Notes under the pieces: generated by a model
The model's database searches: none
Told to the model about the DNA's origin: nothing
What the model saw: only the letters and a program-made list of their open reading frames with translations
Shown: piece by piece, positions 30,273 to 38,930 of the stretch
How the letters are laid out: each line of letters starts with the position of its first letter
How positions within the stretch are numbered: position 1 is the stretch's first letter
Translations under genes and position numbers: made by a program
From: Vibrio furnissii CIP 102972
GTDB taxonomy: Bacteria; Pseudomonadota; Gammaproteobacteria; Enterobacterales; Vibrionaceae
Direction of reading: 5' to 3'
NCBI RefSeq assembly: GCF_000176175.1
Contig: NZ_ACZP01000013.1
Location: forward strand, 496,001 to 560,000
Length of the DNA stretch: 64,000 nucleotides

Positions 30273-30875
30273 ATGATGGTTTCTTTATTAAGCGCAATGG
30301 CGCTGTTTGCTTTTGTTGGGGCGGTCTCTCCAGGGCCGGTGAATGTGATGGCGACTTACGCGGGCGCGCAGTTTGGCTGGCGCAAAGCGTCCATCCATGT
30401 GTTGGGTGCCTCCGTGGCTTACGTGTTGGTGGTGTTTATCTGTGGCGTGGCACTTGGTGAAATGAGCCAAGGCATCCCGCTGCTGGTGCCGGTTATGCGT
30501 TGGGTGGGCAGTTTGTATTTGCTCTATTTGGCCGTACGTATCCTGCTGGCTAAGGATTTGGGGCTCAACTCCAATCCGCAAATGGCGATGAAAGCGCTGT
30601 TTGTGCAAGGCAGTTTGATACAATTACTCAACCCAAAAGCGTGGATTTTTGCCAGTTCCGGGGTTAGCTTGTATGTTTTGAATCAGGTGAACACGCACTC
30701 GGCATTGGGATGGTTTTGCTCGCTGTCGCTGGTGATCTGTTTTATTGGCGTGGGGGTGTGGGCAGTGCTCGGCCAATCGGTCGCGCAATGGCTCAATTCA
30801 CCACGGCGTCAACGCTGGTTTCAACTCATTTTGGCGGCGATGCTCTGTGGGTCGATGGTCATCATCTGGATGTGA
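30273..30875 (+). CDS. LysE/RhtB-family amino acid exporter
   Basis: This 200-residue membrane protein has about six hydrophobic segments and the LysE family opening (FVGAVSPGPVNVMATYAGAQFG) and the LLNPKAWIF block. It exports an amino acid or related compound; the substrate cannot be told. AAGGA lies a few bases before the ATG pair at 30273/30276. The AraC-type regulator follows 9 bases after the stop and probably controls this exporter. Confidence 0.9.
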   Translation: MMVSLLSAMALFAFVGAVSPGPVNVMATYAGAQFGWRKASIHVLGASVAYVLVVFICGVALGEMSQGIPLLVPVMRWVGSLYLLYLAVRILLAKDLGLNSNPQMAMKALFVQGSLIQLLNPKAWIFASSGVSLYVLNQVNTHSALGWFCSLSLVICFIGVGVWAVLGQSVAQWLNSPRRQRWFQLILAAMLCGSMVIIWM

Positions 30876-30884
30876 GGATAGGGA

Positions 30885-31721
30885 ATGTCAACATCGTTAA
30901 GCAGCAACATCATGCGCCCAACGGCGCTGCCGCAGGTCGAAGCGCGCATCGCCAAGTGGTCACATGTCTGTTATCAAAAGCATTCTCACGACGAATTTTC
31001 GTTTGGCATCATTGATAGCGGCAGAGCGCGCTACGACAATCACGTGCGCCAGCATCAAATCGGCGGTGGCGATGTGGTCACCATCAATCCTGCAGACATG
31101 CACTCGTGCAACCCACATGAGGGCGAATGGTCGTATCGAATGCTATTTGTCGACACATTATGGATGGGGCAGATGCAGCAAGAGGTATTAGGGCGCCGCC
31201 AGATGGATTACTACGCCTTTATTTCGGACTTTGAACGTCGCGCCGATTTCAGCCTTCAGTTTGAACAGTTATTTGCCGCACTCCTGCAAGAACAAGATGC
31301 TTTGTCTGCGCATACCTTGATGTATGAATTCATCGAACGATTGTATACGCCGTCGGCGGTGGTGACCGACGGCAGCCAGCTTGCCACCCAGCGCAAACGT
31401 GCCCCGGATTATCTGCTGCGCGCCCGTGAGCGCCTGTTTGATGAAATCGATCAGTCGATTGGTCTCGATGCGCTCGCCAATGAGGTGGGCGTCAGTCCGT
31501 ATCATCTGATCCGCACGTTCAAGCAATACTTTGGCCTGTCGCCCCATGCGTACCTCATGGATGAACGCATCAAACGCGCCAAACAGTTACTGAAGCAGGG
31601 TGAAACAATTGTCGACACCTCACTTGCTTTAGGATTTGCTGATCAAGCTCACTTTCAACGTAGTTTTAAAAGTCGTATTGCACTGACACCTAAGAAATAT
31701 CAGTCCTTCTTCACACTTTAA
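30885..31721 (+). CDS. AraC-family transcriptional regulator
   Basis: This 278-residue protein has an N-terminal cupin-type ligand domain (SHDEFSFGIIDSGRARYDN and GDVVTINPADMHSCNP) and a C-terminal double helix-turn-helix from about residue 180 (LANEVGVSPYHLIRTF and DTSLALGFADQAHFQRSFK). It lies 9 bases after the exporter gene and likely regulates it in response to the exported compound. Confidence 0.92.
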   Translation: MSTSLSSNIMRPTALPQVEARIAKWSHVCYQKHSHDEFSFGIIDSGRARYDNHVRQHQIGGGDVVTINPADMHSCNPHEGEWSYRMLFVDTLWMGQMQQEVLGRRQMDYYAFISDFERRADFSLQFEQLFAALLQEQDALSAHTLMYEFIERLYTPSAVVTDGSQLATQRKRAPDYLLRARERLFDEIDQSIGLDALANEVGVSPYHLIRTFKQYFGLSPHAYLMDERIKRAKQLLKQGETIVDTSLALGFADQAHFQRSFKSRIALTPKKYQSFFTL

Positions 31722-31767
31722 ACCGCCTCAAATCTCCCTATCAGGTCTGCTTACGACCTTAGTCTAA

Positions 31768-31798
31768 ATTGTCGACAATTTGCTTGATTGTCGACAAT
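31768..31798 (+). promoter_or_regulatory. paired GntR operators upstream of the prp operon
   Basis: Two identical perfect palindromes ATTGTCGACAAT lie at 31768-31779 and 31787-31798, 19 bases centre to centre. The TTGTCGACAA core fits FadR-type GntR regulators. They precede the GntR gene that begins the prp operon, so autoregulation is expected. Confidence 0.8.
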
Positions 31799-31885
31799 TT
31801 GATCGTCTATCTTAAGTTTAACCCTTTGGTAAGCCCTTCATCGTTGGATGACTTTTCTTGGCTTACCCACTTTGTAGAAGATGAG

Positions 31886-32584
31886 ATGATGACGACTGAA
31901 TTAAAGAAGCGCGCGGCAGGCGAGAAAGAACATACCAAATCAGAAAGCCTGACCGAATTTTTGATCGAAGCGATCGTAGAAGGGGGCATGGCGCCGGGCA
32001 GTAAAATCTCGGAACCCGAGCTGGCCAAGCGTTTCCAAGTGAGCCGCGGCCCGCTGCGTGAAGCGTTAATGCGTGTGGAAGGGTTGGGGTTGATCGAGCG
32101 CATTCCGCATGTCGGGGCGCGTGTGATTCAGTTCTCCACGGAAAAATTGTTGGAGCTGTACGCGGTTCGTGAAGCGCTGGAAGGCATGGCGGCACGCTTA
32201 GCGGCGCGCAATATTACTGAAATCGAACTGGCTGGGCTGGAAACGTTATTGTCGACACATTCGGCGCACATCGATCAAGTTGATGGCGCGTCGTATTTCC
32301 ACCAGCAAGGAGATTTCGATTTCCATTACCGTATTATTAAAGCCAGCCGCAACACACAACTGGTGTCGCTATTGTGCGATGAGCTTTACCACTTGCTGCG
32401 CATGTACCGCTATCAATCGCCACGCGCTCATTCGCGTCCGATTGAAGCGTTGGAAGAACACAAATTCATTCTGCAAGCGATTCGCGATCGCGATGAAGAG
32501 CTGGCAGAAATGCTGATGCGTCGACACATTTCAGGTAGTCGTCGCCTAATCGAAAAACAGATACAAAACGAAGCCCAAGATTAA
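31886..32584 (+). CDS. GntR-family (FCD domain) regulator of propionate catabolism
   Basis: This 232-residue protein has a winged helix-turn-helix near residues 45-75 ([16 protein letters not shown]) and an all-helical FCD effector domain with spaced Asp/His residues suitable for a metal-bound carboxylate ([27 protein letters not shown]). It lies 10 bases upstream of prpB and behind two matching operators. It replaces the sigma-54-type PrpR of enterics. The ligand is likely a methylcitrate-cycle intermediate, by inference. ATG 31886 or 31889 is the start; the frame extends upstream across the operators and is not used. Confidence 0.9.
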   Translation: MMTTELKKRAAGEKEHTKSESLTEFLIEAIVEGGMAPGSKISEPELAKRFQVSRGPLREALMRVEGLGLIERIPHVGARVIQFSTEKLLELYAVREALEGMAARLAARNITEIELAGLETLLSTHSAHIDQVDGASYFHQQGDFDFHYRIIKASRNTQLVSLLCDELYHLLRMYRYQSPRAHSRPIEALEEHKFILQAIRDRDEELAEMLMRRHISGSRRLIEKQIQNEAQD

Positions 32585-32594
32585 GGAGAATCCC

Positions 32595-33491
32595 ATGAGC
32601 TTAAGTCCGGGTGCGAAGTTCAGGCTCGCTATTCAAACCAATCAGCCGTTGCAGATTGTTGGCACGATCAACCCTTACTGCGCCATGATGGCGAAGAAAC
32701 TGGGGCATCAGGCGATTTATCTGTCGGGTGGTGGTATCGCTAACGCGTCTTATGGCTTGCCGGATCTCGGGATCACGACACTCAACGACGTGCTGGTGGA
32801 CGTAGAACGCATCACCAACGCGTGTGATTTGCCTTTGTTGGTCGACATCGACACCGGTTTTGGCGGCGCATTTAACATTGCCCGTACCATCAAAGCGATG
32901 GAAAAAGCTGGCGCCGCAGCGGTGCACATGGAAGACCAAGTGGCGCAGAAACGCTGTGGTCACCGACCCAACAAAGCGATTGTCAGCCAGCAAGAGATGG
33001 TTGACCGCGTGAAAGCGGCGGTGGATGCGCGTGACAATCCGGAATTCGTCATCATGGCGCGTACCGATGCATTGGCAGTAGAAGGCATGGACAGTGCGAT
33101 TGAGCGCGCGATTGCGTGTGTGGAAGCCGGCGCTGACATGATTTTCCCAGAAGCAATGACCGAACTGAAACAGTACGAGCAGTTCTCGACCGCGCTGCAT
33201 TCGGCAACCGGTAAGCATGTGCCGATTCTGGCCAACATCACTGAGTTTGGTCAAACACCGCTCTACAACTGTGAAGATTTAGCCAAATCGAACGTGGATA
33301 TGGTGCTTTACCCATTGAGTGCGTTCCGCGCGATGAACAAAGCGGCCGAGATGGTGTATCGCCACCTGCTGGAGATGGGCAATCAGGAAGCCTTGCTTGG
33401 TCAAATGCAGACGCGTAAAGAGCTGTATGAATACCTCAATTACCATGATTACGAAGACAAGCTGGATCAGCTGTTTTCGGAAGGAAAGTAG
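32595..33491 (+). CDS. prpB: 2-methylisocitrate lyase
   Basis: This 298-residue enzyme cleaves 2-methylisocitrate to pyruvate and succinate, the last step of the methylcitrate cycle. The isocitrate-lyase-superfamily motif is present as KRCGH at residues 119-123 with catalytic Cys121. Mg-binding acidic residues are in VDIDTGFGG and HMEDQV. Length matches PrpB. It begins 10 bases after the GntR gene behind a good ribosome site (AAGGAG). Confidence 0.96.
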   Translation: MSLSPGAKFRLAIQTNQPLQIVGTINPYCAMMAKKLGHQAIYLSGGGIANASYGLPDLGITTLNDVLVDVERITNACDLPLLVDIDTGFGGAFNIARTIKAMEKAGAAAVHMEDQVAQKRCGHRPNKAIVSQQEMVDRVKAAVDARDNPEFVIMARTDALAVEGMDSAIERAIACVEAGADMIFPEAMTELKQYEQFSTALHSATGKHVPILANITEFGQTPLYNCEDLAKSNVDMVLYPLSAFRAMNKAAEMVYRHLLEMGNQEALLGQMQTRKELYEYLNYHDYEDKLDQLFSEGK

Positions 33492-33564
33492 GCGACGTTG
33501 AACCTGGATTCGACGAGGTTCAGCGCGAAAGCCCATAGAAAAAGCGAAGCCCAAGAAAAATAAA

Positions 33565-33594
33565 ATCGGAAAGAAAAATAGTATCGGAAAGAAA
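33565..33594 (+). repeat. direct repeat in the prpB-prpC gap
   Basis: ATCGGAAAGAAA occurs at 33565-33576 and again at 33583-33594, 18 bases apart, within a 234-base purine-rich gap that holds no gene or clear terminator. Confidence 0.5.
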
Positions 33595-33725
33595 CAGGCC
33601 CCGACCGGACCATGTGTCAGGCGGGGAACACCCAATAACGTGAAACCGCTGCGCCATCGAGCTTAAGCTGGCCCAATGAGGCCGATTCAACAGGATCCGA
33701 AGCGCGGCAAGAAAAGGAGTTCTAC

Positions 33726-34871
33726 ATGCCTCAGTCTTTGACAAAGAAAGCTGAATTAGGCGGAGCAGGCCTGCGTGGCCAAAGCGCTGGAAGCACAGCT
33801 CTATGTACGGTTGGTAAAACCGGAACCGGTCTAACCTACCGTGGTTATGACATCACGGATCTGGCAAATCATGCGCAATTTGAAGAAGTCGCGCATCTGC
33901 TGCTCGTCGGTCACTTGCCCACGCAAGCTGAACTGGATCAATACAAAACCCGCCTGATTGGCCTGCGTGGCCTGCCGCAAGCATTGAAAGAAGTGCTAGA
34001 GCGTATTCCTGCCGACGCGCACCCGATGGACGTGATGCGTACCGGGTGTTCCATGCTGGGGAACTTGGAAACTGAACACGATTTTTCACAGCAGCTCGCT
34101 GCGACAGAACGCATGCTGGCGCTCTTCCCAGCCATTATCTGTTATTGGTATCGCTTTAGCCATGATGGCGTGCGCATCGATACCGAAGACACCAGCGAAT
34201 CTTGTATCGGTGGTTATTTCCTGAAAATGCTGACCGACCAAGCGCCGAGCGATCTGTTCAAGCAAGTGATGCACTGCTCGTTGATTCTTTACGCAGAGCA
34301 CGAGTTCAACGCGTCTACCTTCACGGCTCGCGTGTGTGCGTCCACATTGTCTGACCTTCATTCGTGTGTGACTGGTGCAATTGGCACGCTGCGCGGACCG
34401 CTGCATGGCGGCGCCAACGAAGCGGCGATGGCGATGATTGAGAACTGGAAAACGCCGGATGAAGCGGAACAAAACATTCTGCGCATGCTGGAAAACAAAG
34501 ACAAAATCATGGGCTTTGGTCATGCGATTTACCGTGAGAGCGATCCGCGTAATGCCCTGATCAAACGCTGGTCAAAAGAGCTGTCCGAAAAAGTAGGTGA
34601 CACCCATTTGTATGCGGTTTCTGAACGCGTGGAAGCGGTGATGAAACGTGAGAAAGGCTTGTTCTGTAACGCCGATTTCTTCCATGCCTCGGCGTATCAC
34701 TTCATGGGGATTCCAACCAAACTGTTCACGCCCATCTTTGTGATGAGTCGTTTGACGGGTTGGGCTGCCCATGTGTACGAGCAGCGTGCGAACAACCGCA
34801 TCATTCGTCCAAGTGCGGACTATGTTGGCCCGGAACATCAGCAATGGTTGCCGATTGAAAAACGCGGTTAA
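33726..34871 (+). CDS. prpC: 2-methylcitrate synthase
   Basis: This 381-residue citrate-synthase-family enzyme joins propionyl-CoA and oxaloacetate to make 2-methylcitrate. Conserved regions are GKTGTGLTYRGYDI, GPLHGGANEAAM (substrate-binding His) and GFGHAIYRESDPR (catalytic His with Arg binding). Short length and position between prpB and acnD distinguish it from gltA. AAGGAG lies 7 bases before the ATG. Confidence 0.96.
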   Translation: MPQSLTKKAELGGAGLRGQSAGSTALCTVGKTGTGLTYRGYDITDLANHAQFEEVAHLLLVGHLPTQAELDQYKTRLIGLRGLPQALKEVLERIPADAHPMDVMRTGCSMLGNLETEHDFSQQLAATERMLALFPAIICYWYRFSHDGVRIDTEDTSESCIGGYFLKMLTDQAPSDLFKQVMHCSLILYAEHEFNASTFTARVCASTLSDLHSCVTGAIGTLRGPLHGGANEAAMAMIENWKTPDEAEQNILRMLENKDKIMGFGHAIYRESDPRNALIKRWSKELSEKVGDTHLYAVSERVEAVMKREKGLFCNADFFHASAYHFMGIPTKLFTPIFVMSRLTGWAAHVYEQRANNRIIRPSADYVGPEHQQWLPIEKRG

Positions 34872-34967
34872 CTCGCTCAGCAATGACCGTGCGATTGAGC
34901 GCGGTCATCATGGATTTGCGATTCGCTGACGGGCGAATTTGCCTGCCACGGTTGTGACGCCCAAACA

Positions 34968-35003
34968 ACTTAAAGCGCTTGCGACACGCTTGCTGCTTTA
35001 AGT
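34968..35003 (+). promoter_or_regulatory. inverted repeat just upstream of acnD
   Basis: ACTTAAAGC and GCTTTAAGT form 9-bp perfect arms separated by 18 bases, ending immediately before the AAGGGA ribosome site of acnD. A second small hairpin (ATGACCG/CGGTCAT, 34883-34908) follows the prpC stop. They could tune acnD translation or mRNA processing. Confidence 0.4.
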
Positions 35004-35018
35004 GGCAAGGGAATAGTA

Positions 35019-37634
35019 ATGAATCGGATGGATACTATGACCACTCAAAACGATATGAACAGCCAATACCGGAAACTGCTAGCCGGCACAAATATCAGTT
35101 ATTTTGATGCCGAAGAAGCGGTCAACGCAATTGCGCCCGGTGCCTACGCGACGCTGCCTTATACCTCTCGCGTTCTGGCTGAAAACTTGGTTCGCCGCTG
35201 CGAACCCGAAGCACTGACAGACTCCCTGAAACAACTGATTGAACGCAAACGCGACCTTGATTTCCCTTGGTATCCGGCGCGCGTGGTGTGTCACGACATT
35301 CTTGGTCAAACCGCATTGGTTGATTTGGCTGGCCTGCGCGATGCGATTGCAGAGCAGGGCGGCGATCCGGCTAAAGTGAACCCGGTGGTGGAAACGCAGT
35401 TGATTGTCGACCACTCGCTTGCGGTCGAACACGCAGGGTTTGAACCGGATGCGTTTGAGAAAAACCGCGCGATTGAAGATCGCCGCAACGAAGACCGTTT
35501 TCACTTCATCGAATGGTGTAAAACCGCGTTTAAAAACGTCAGCGTGATTCCTGCCGGCAACGGCATCATGCACCAGATCAACCTGGAAAAAATGTCGCCC
35601 GTGGTGCAACTGAAAAACGGTGTGGCGTTTCCTGATACGTGTGTCGGCACCGACAGCCACACGCCGCACGTCGATTCTCTTGGCGTCATCGCGATTGGTG
35701 TCGGCGGTTTGGAAGCCGAAACCGTGATGCTTGGTCGCCCATCCATGATGCGCCTGCCGGACATTGTCGGCGTGAAACTGACCGGCAAACGCAAACCGGG
35801 CATTACCGCCACTGATATCGTTTTGGCAATCACTGAATTTCTACGCGGCGAACGCGTGGTGTCGTCTTATCTTGAATTTTTCGGTGAAGGGGCGAAACAG
35901 CTCACCATCGGCGACCGCGCGACCATTTCCAATATGACGCCGGAATATGGTGCCAGCGCGGGCATGTTCTACATCGATGAACAGACCATCAATTACCTGA
36001 AATTGACCGGCCGCGATGCTGAACAAGTGGCGTTGGTTGAACAGTACGCCAAACAAACCGGCCTGTGGGCGGATGCGCTGGAGACGGCGCAATACGAACG
36101 CGTATTGGAGTTTGATCTCTCCCAAGTAGAACGTAACTTGGCTGGGCCTTCGAACCCGCATCGCCGCTTGCCCACCTCGCAACTGGCTGAGCGCGGTATC
36201 GCCGGAAAATGGGAACAGAAAGCGGGCGAAATGCCCGATGGCGCTGTGATCATCGCCGCAATTACGTCGTGTACCAACACCAGTAACCCACGCAACGTGG
36301 TCGCGGCTGGCTTGGTGGCGAAAAAAGCCAATGAACTGGGCTTGGTGCGTAAACCGTGGGTGAAAACCTCGTTTGCGCCGGGCTCGAAAGTCGCCAAATT
36401 GTATCTTGAAGAAGCCAAGCTGCTGCCTGAATTGGAACAGTTGGGCTTTGGCATCGTGGCGTATGCGTGTACCACCTGTAACGGCATGAGTGGCGCGCTG
36501 GATCCGACCATCCAACAAGAGATCATCGATCGCGATCTGTACGCGACCGCAGTGCTTTCAGGCAACCGCAACTTTGATGGCCGGATTCACCCCTACGCCA
36601 AACAGGCGTTTCTGGCCTCGCCACCGCTGGTCGTCGCTTATGCGCTGGCGGGTACGATTCGCTTTGATATCGAGCGAGATGCGCTGGGACATGATGCCAA
36701 CGGGAAGCCGATTTACCTCAACGACATCTGGCCAAGCGATGAAGAGATTGATGCGATTGTGAATCAGCACGTTAAACCGGAGCAGTTCAATCAAGTCTAC
36801 ATTCAGATGTTTAAACTCGATGACGCCGAGCAAAACAGCAATCCGCTGTACGACTGGCGCCCAATGAGTACCTACATTCGCCGTCCGCCGTATTGGGAAG
36901 GCGCACTGGCGGGTGAACGCACGCTCAAAGGCATGCGCCCATTGGCGGTGGTGGGTGACAACATCACCACCGACCATTTGTCGCCATCGAATGCGATTCT
37001 GGCCAGCAGCGCCGCTGGTGAATACCTGACTAAAATGGGCGTGCCGGAAGAGGACTTTAACTCCTACGCGACGCATCGCGGCGATCACCTGACGGCGCAG
37101 CGCGCAACGTTTGCCAACCCGAAACTGTTCAATGAAATGGTCAAAGAGAATGGCGACGTGGTGCAAGGCTCGCTTGCGCGTATTGAACCGGACGGCAAAG
37201 TGACGCGCATGTGGGAAGCGATTGAAACCTACATGCAGCGCAAACAGCCGCTGATCATTGTGGCGGGCGCCGACTACGGCCAAGGGTCTTCACGTGACTG
37301 GGCAGCCAAAGGCGTGCGCTTAGCGGGTGTGGAAGCAATTGTCGCCGAAGGCTTTGAGCGCATCCACCGTACCAATCTGGTCGGCATGGGTGTGTTGCCC
37401 CTGCAATTCAAAGAGGGCGTGAACCGCCTCACGCTGAGGCTCGATGGCACCGAACTGTACGACGTAGTGGGCGATATCAAACCGGGCTGCGATTTGGCGC
37501 TGGTGATCACGCGTCAAAGCGGCGAGAAGCTGGATGTCGCGGTGACGTGCCGTTTAGATACCGCCGATGAAGTGCATGTGTATAACGCAGGCGGTGTGCT
37601 GCAGCGTTTTGCGCAAGACTTTCTGGCCAACTGA
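35019..37634 (+). CDS. acnD: Fe/S-dependent 2-methylisocitrate dehydratase AcnD
   Basis: This 871-residue aconitase-family enzyme dehydrates 2-methylcitrate in place of PrpD. The 4Fe-4S ligands are Cys418 (TSCTNTSNP), Cys484 and Cys487 (CTTCNG). The swivelling C-terminal domain has DYGQGSSRDWAAKG. Pairing with prpF directly downstream identifies AcnD rather than AcnA. I kept the ATG at 35019, with AAGGGA upstream; ATG 35037 is also possible. Confidence 0.95.
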   Translation: MNRMDTMTTQNDMNSQYRKLLAGTNISYFDAEEAVNAIAPGAYATLPYTSRVLAENLVRRCEPEALTDSLKQLIERKRDLDFPWYPARVVCHDILGQTALVDLAGLRDAIAEQGGDPAKVNPVVETQLIVDHSLAVEHAGFEPDAFEKNRAIEDRRNEDRFHFIEWCKTAFKNVSVIPAGNGIMHQINLEKMSPVVQLKNGVAFPDTCVGTDSHTPHVDSLGVIAIGVGGLEAETVMLGRPSMMRLPDIVGVKLTGKRKPGITATDIVLAITEFLRGERVVSSYLEFFGEGAKQLTIGDRATISNMTPEYGASAGMFYIDEQTINYLKLTGRDAEQVALVEQYAKQTGLWADALETAQYERVLEFDLSQVERNLAGPSNPHRRLPTSQLAERGIAGKWEQKAGEMPDGAVIIAAITSCTNTSNPRNVVAAGLVAKKANELGLVRKPWVKTSFAPGSKVAKLYLEEAKLLPELEQLGFGIVAYACTTCNGMSGALDPTIQQEIIDRDLYATAVLSGNRNFDGRIHPYAKQAFLASPPLVVAYALAGTIRFDIERDALGHDANGKPIYLNDIWPSDEEIDAIVNQHVKPEQFNQVYIQMFKLDDAEQNSNPLYDWRPMSTYIRRPPYWEGALAGERTLKGMRPLAVVGDNITTDHLSPSNAILASSAAGEYLTKMGVPEEDFNSYATHRGDHLTAQRATFANPKLFNEMVKENGDVVQGSLARIEPDGKVTRMWEAIETYMQRKQPLIIVAGADYGQGSSRDWAAKGVRLAGVEAIVAEGFERIHRTNLVGMGVLPLQFKEGVNRLTLRLDGTELYDVVGDIKPGCDLALVITRQSGEKLDVAVTCRLDTADEVHVYNAGGVLQRFAQDFLAN

Positions 37635-37648
37635 GAAGGAGTGATGCA

Positions 37649-38905
37649 ATGAGCAATGTCAGCACAACTTCTCCATGGACCACGGCTGAGATGCTGTCTC
37701 AGCCCCTATCTTTTCAAAACCGAGAGTCTTCTCAAACCCGAGTGCCTGCGACGTACATGCGTGGCGGCACCAGCAAAGGGGTGTTTTTCCGTCTGTGCGA
37801 TCTGCCGCCTGCGGCACAGGTGGCGGGCGCGGCGCGCGATCGCTTACTCATGCGCGTGATTGGCAGCCCGGATCCGTACGGTAAACAGATTGACGGCATG
37901 GGCGGTGCAACCTCAAGCACCAGTAAAACCGTGATTGTGTCGCAAAGCACCCAAGCGGATCACGACGTCGATTATCTGTTTGGACAAGTGTCGATTGATA
38001 AAGCGTTTGTCGACTGGAGTGGTAACTGCGGCAATTTGTCGGCGGCGATTGGCCCGTTTGCGATTTACGCCGGATTCATTGCGCCCGAGCGCATTCCTCA
38101 CAACGGTGTGGTTGCGGTGCGTGTGTGGCAGGTCAATATCAGCAAAACCATCGTGGTGCATGTGCCGATCAAAGATGGCTTGGTGCAGGAAACTGGCGAG
38201 TTTGAACTTGATGGTGTGACGTTCCCAGCGGCTGAAATTCAGGTCGATTTTATGGATCCGGCTGATGGGGAAGGTTCTATGTTCCCGACCGGAAATTTGG
38301 TCGATGATCTTGATGTTCCGGGCGTCGGCACATTGAACGCCACGCTCATCAACGCGGGAATTCCGACGATTTTTGTCGATGCTGCGTCGATTGGTTATCA
38401 GGGCACGGAGCTACAGGATGACATCAACAATGACAGCCAAGCGCTGGCAATGTTTGAAACCATTCGTGCTTACGGCGCGCTGAAAATGGGGCTGATTCAA
38501 GACCTCAGCGAAGCGCAAACCCGCCAGCATACGCCCAAAATTGCGTTTGTCTCCACACCGCAAACCTACACCGCATCCAGCGGCAAACCCGTTGTGGCCA
38601 GTGATGTCGATGTACTGGTGCGCGCGTTGTCGATGGGCAAATTACATCACGCCATGATGGGAACCGCTGCCGTTGCCATCGCTGCCGCGGCGTGTGTGCC
38701 AGGAACGTTGGTCAATTTGGCCGCCGGTGGCGGAGAGAAAACGTCGGTGACCTTTGGTCACCCTTCGGGAACATTAAAAGTTGGCGCCAGTGCAAGCGAA
38801 ACGACGCAAGGTTGGGTGGTTAAAAAAGCCGTGATGGGTCGCAGCGCACGTATTTTGATGGAAGGTTGGGTGCGCGTGCCCGCAGAAACCATCAACCACG
38901 GCTAA
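37649..38905 (+). CDS. prpF: 2-methylaconitate cis-trans isomerase PrpF
   Basis: This 418-residue member of the PrpF/DAP-epimerase-like fold has the hallmark TYMRGGTSKGVFF, DWSGNCGNLSAAIGPFA and the glycine-rich ending. It isomerises the trans product of AcnD to cis-2-methylaconitate so that an aconitase can make 2-methylisocitrate. It is about 20-25 residues longer than usual at the N-terminus, with a non-conserved leader before RVPATYMRGG. The start is supported by AAGGAG 7 bases upstream. It lies 14 bases after acnD. Confidence 0.95.
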   Translation: MSNVSTTSPWTTAEMLSQPLSFQNRESSQTRVPATYMRGGTSKGVFFRLCDLPPAAQVAGAARDRLLMRVIGSPDPYGKQIDGMGGATSSTSKTVIVSQSTQADHDVDYLFGQVSIDKAFVDWSGNCGNLSAAIGPFAIYAGFIAPERIPHNGVVAVRVWQVNISKTIVVHVPIKDGLVQETGEFELDGVTFPAAEIQVDFMDPADGEGSMFPTGNLVDDLDVPGVGTLNATLINAGIPTIFVDAASIGYQGTELQDDINNDSQALAMFETIRAYGALKMGLIQDLSEAQTRQHTPKIAFVSTPQTYTASSGKPVVASDVDVLVRALSMGKLHHAMMGTAAVAIAAAACVPGTLVNLAAGGGEKTSVTFGHPSGTLKVGASASETTQGWVVKKAVMGRSARILMEGWVRVPAETINHG

Positions 38906-38930
38906 GCCAGAACAATCAAGGAGAAGCACC

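Noticed and set aside
31607..31618. AATTGTCGACAC, similar to the GntR operator
   Set aside because: It lies inside the araC-type coding sequence, is only half-symmetric, and is explained by the encoded residues.
36558..37283. 241-codon minus-strand open frame inside acnD
   Set aside because: It is an antisense shadow of a conserved aconitase domain with no independent start signal.
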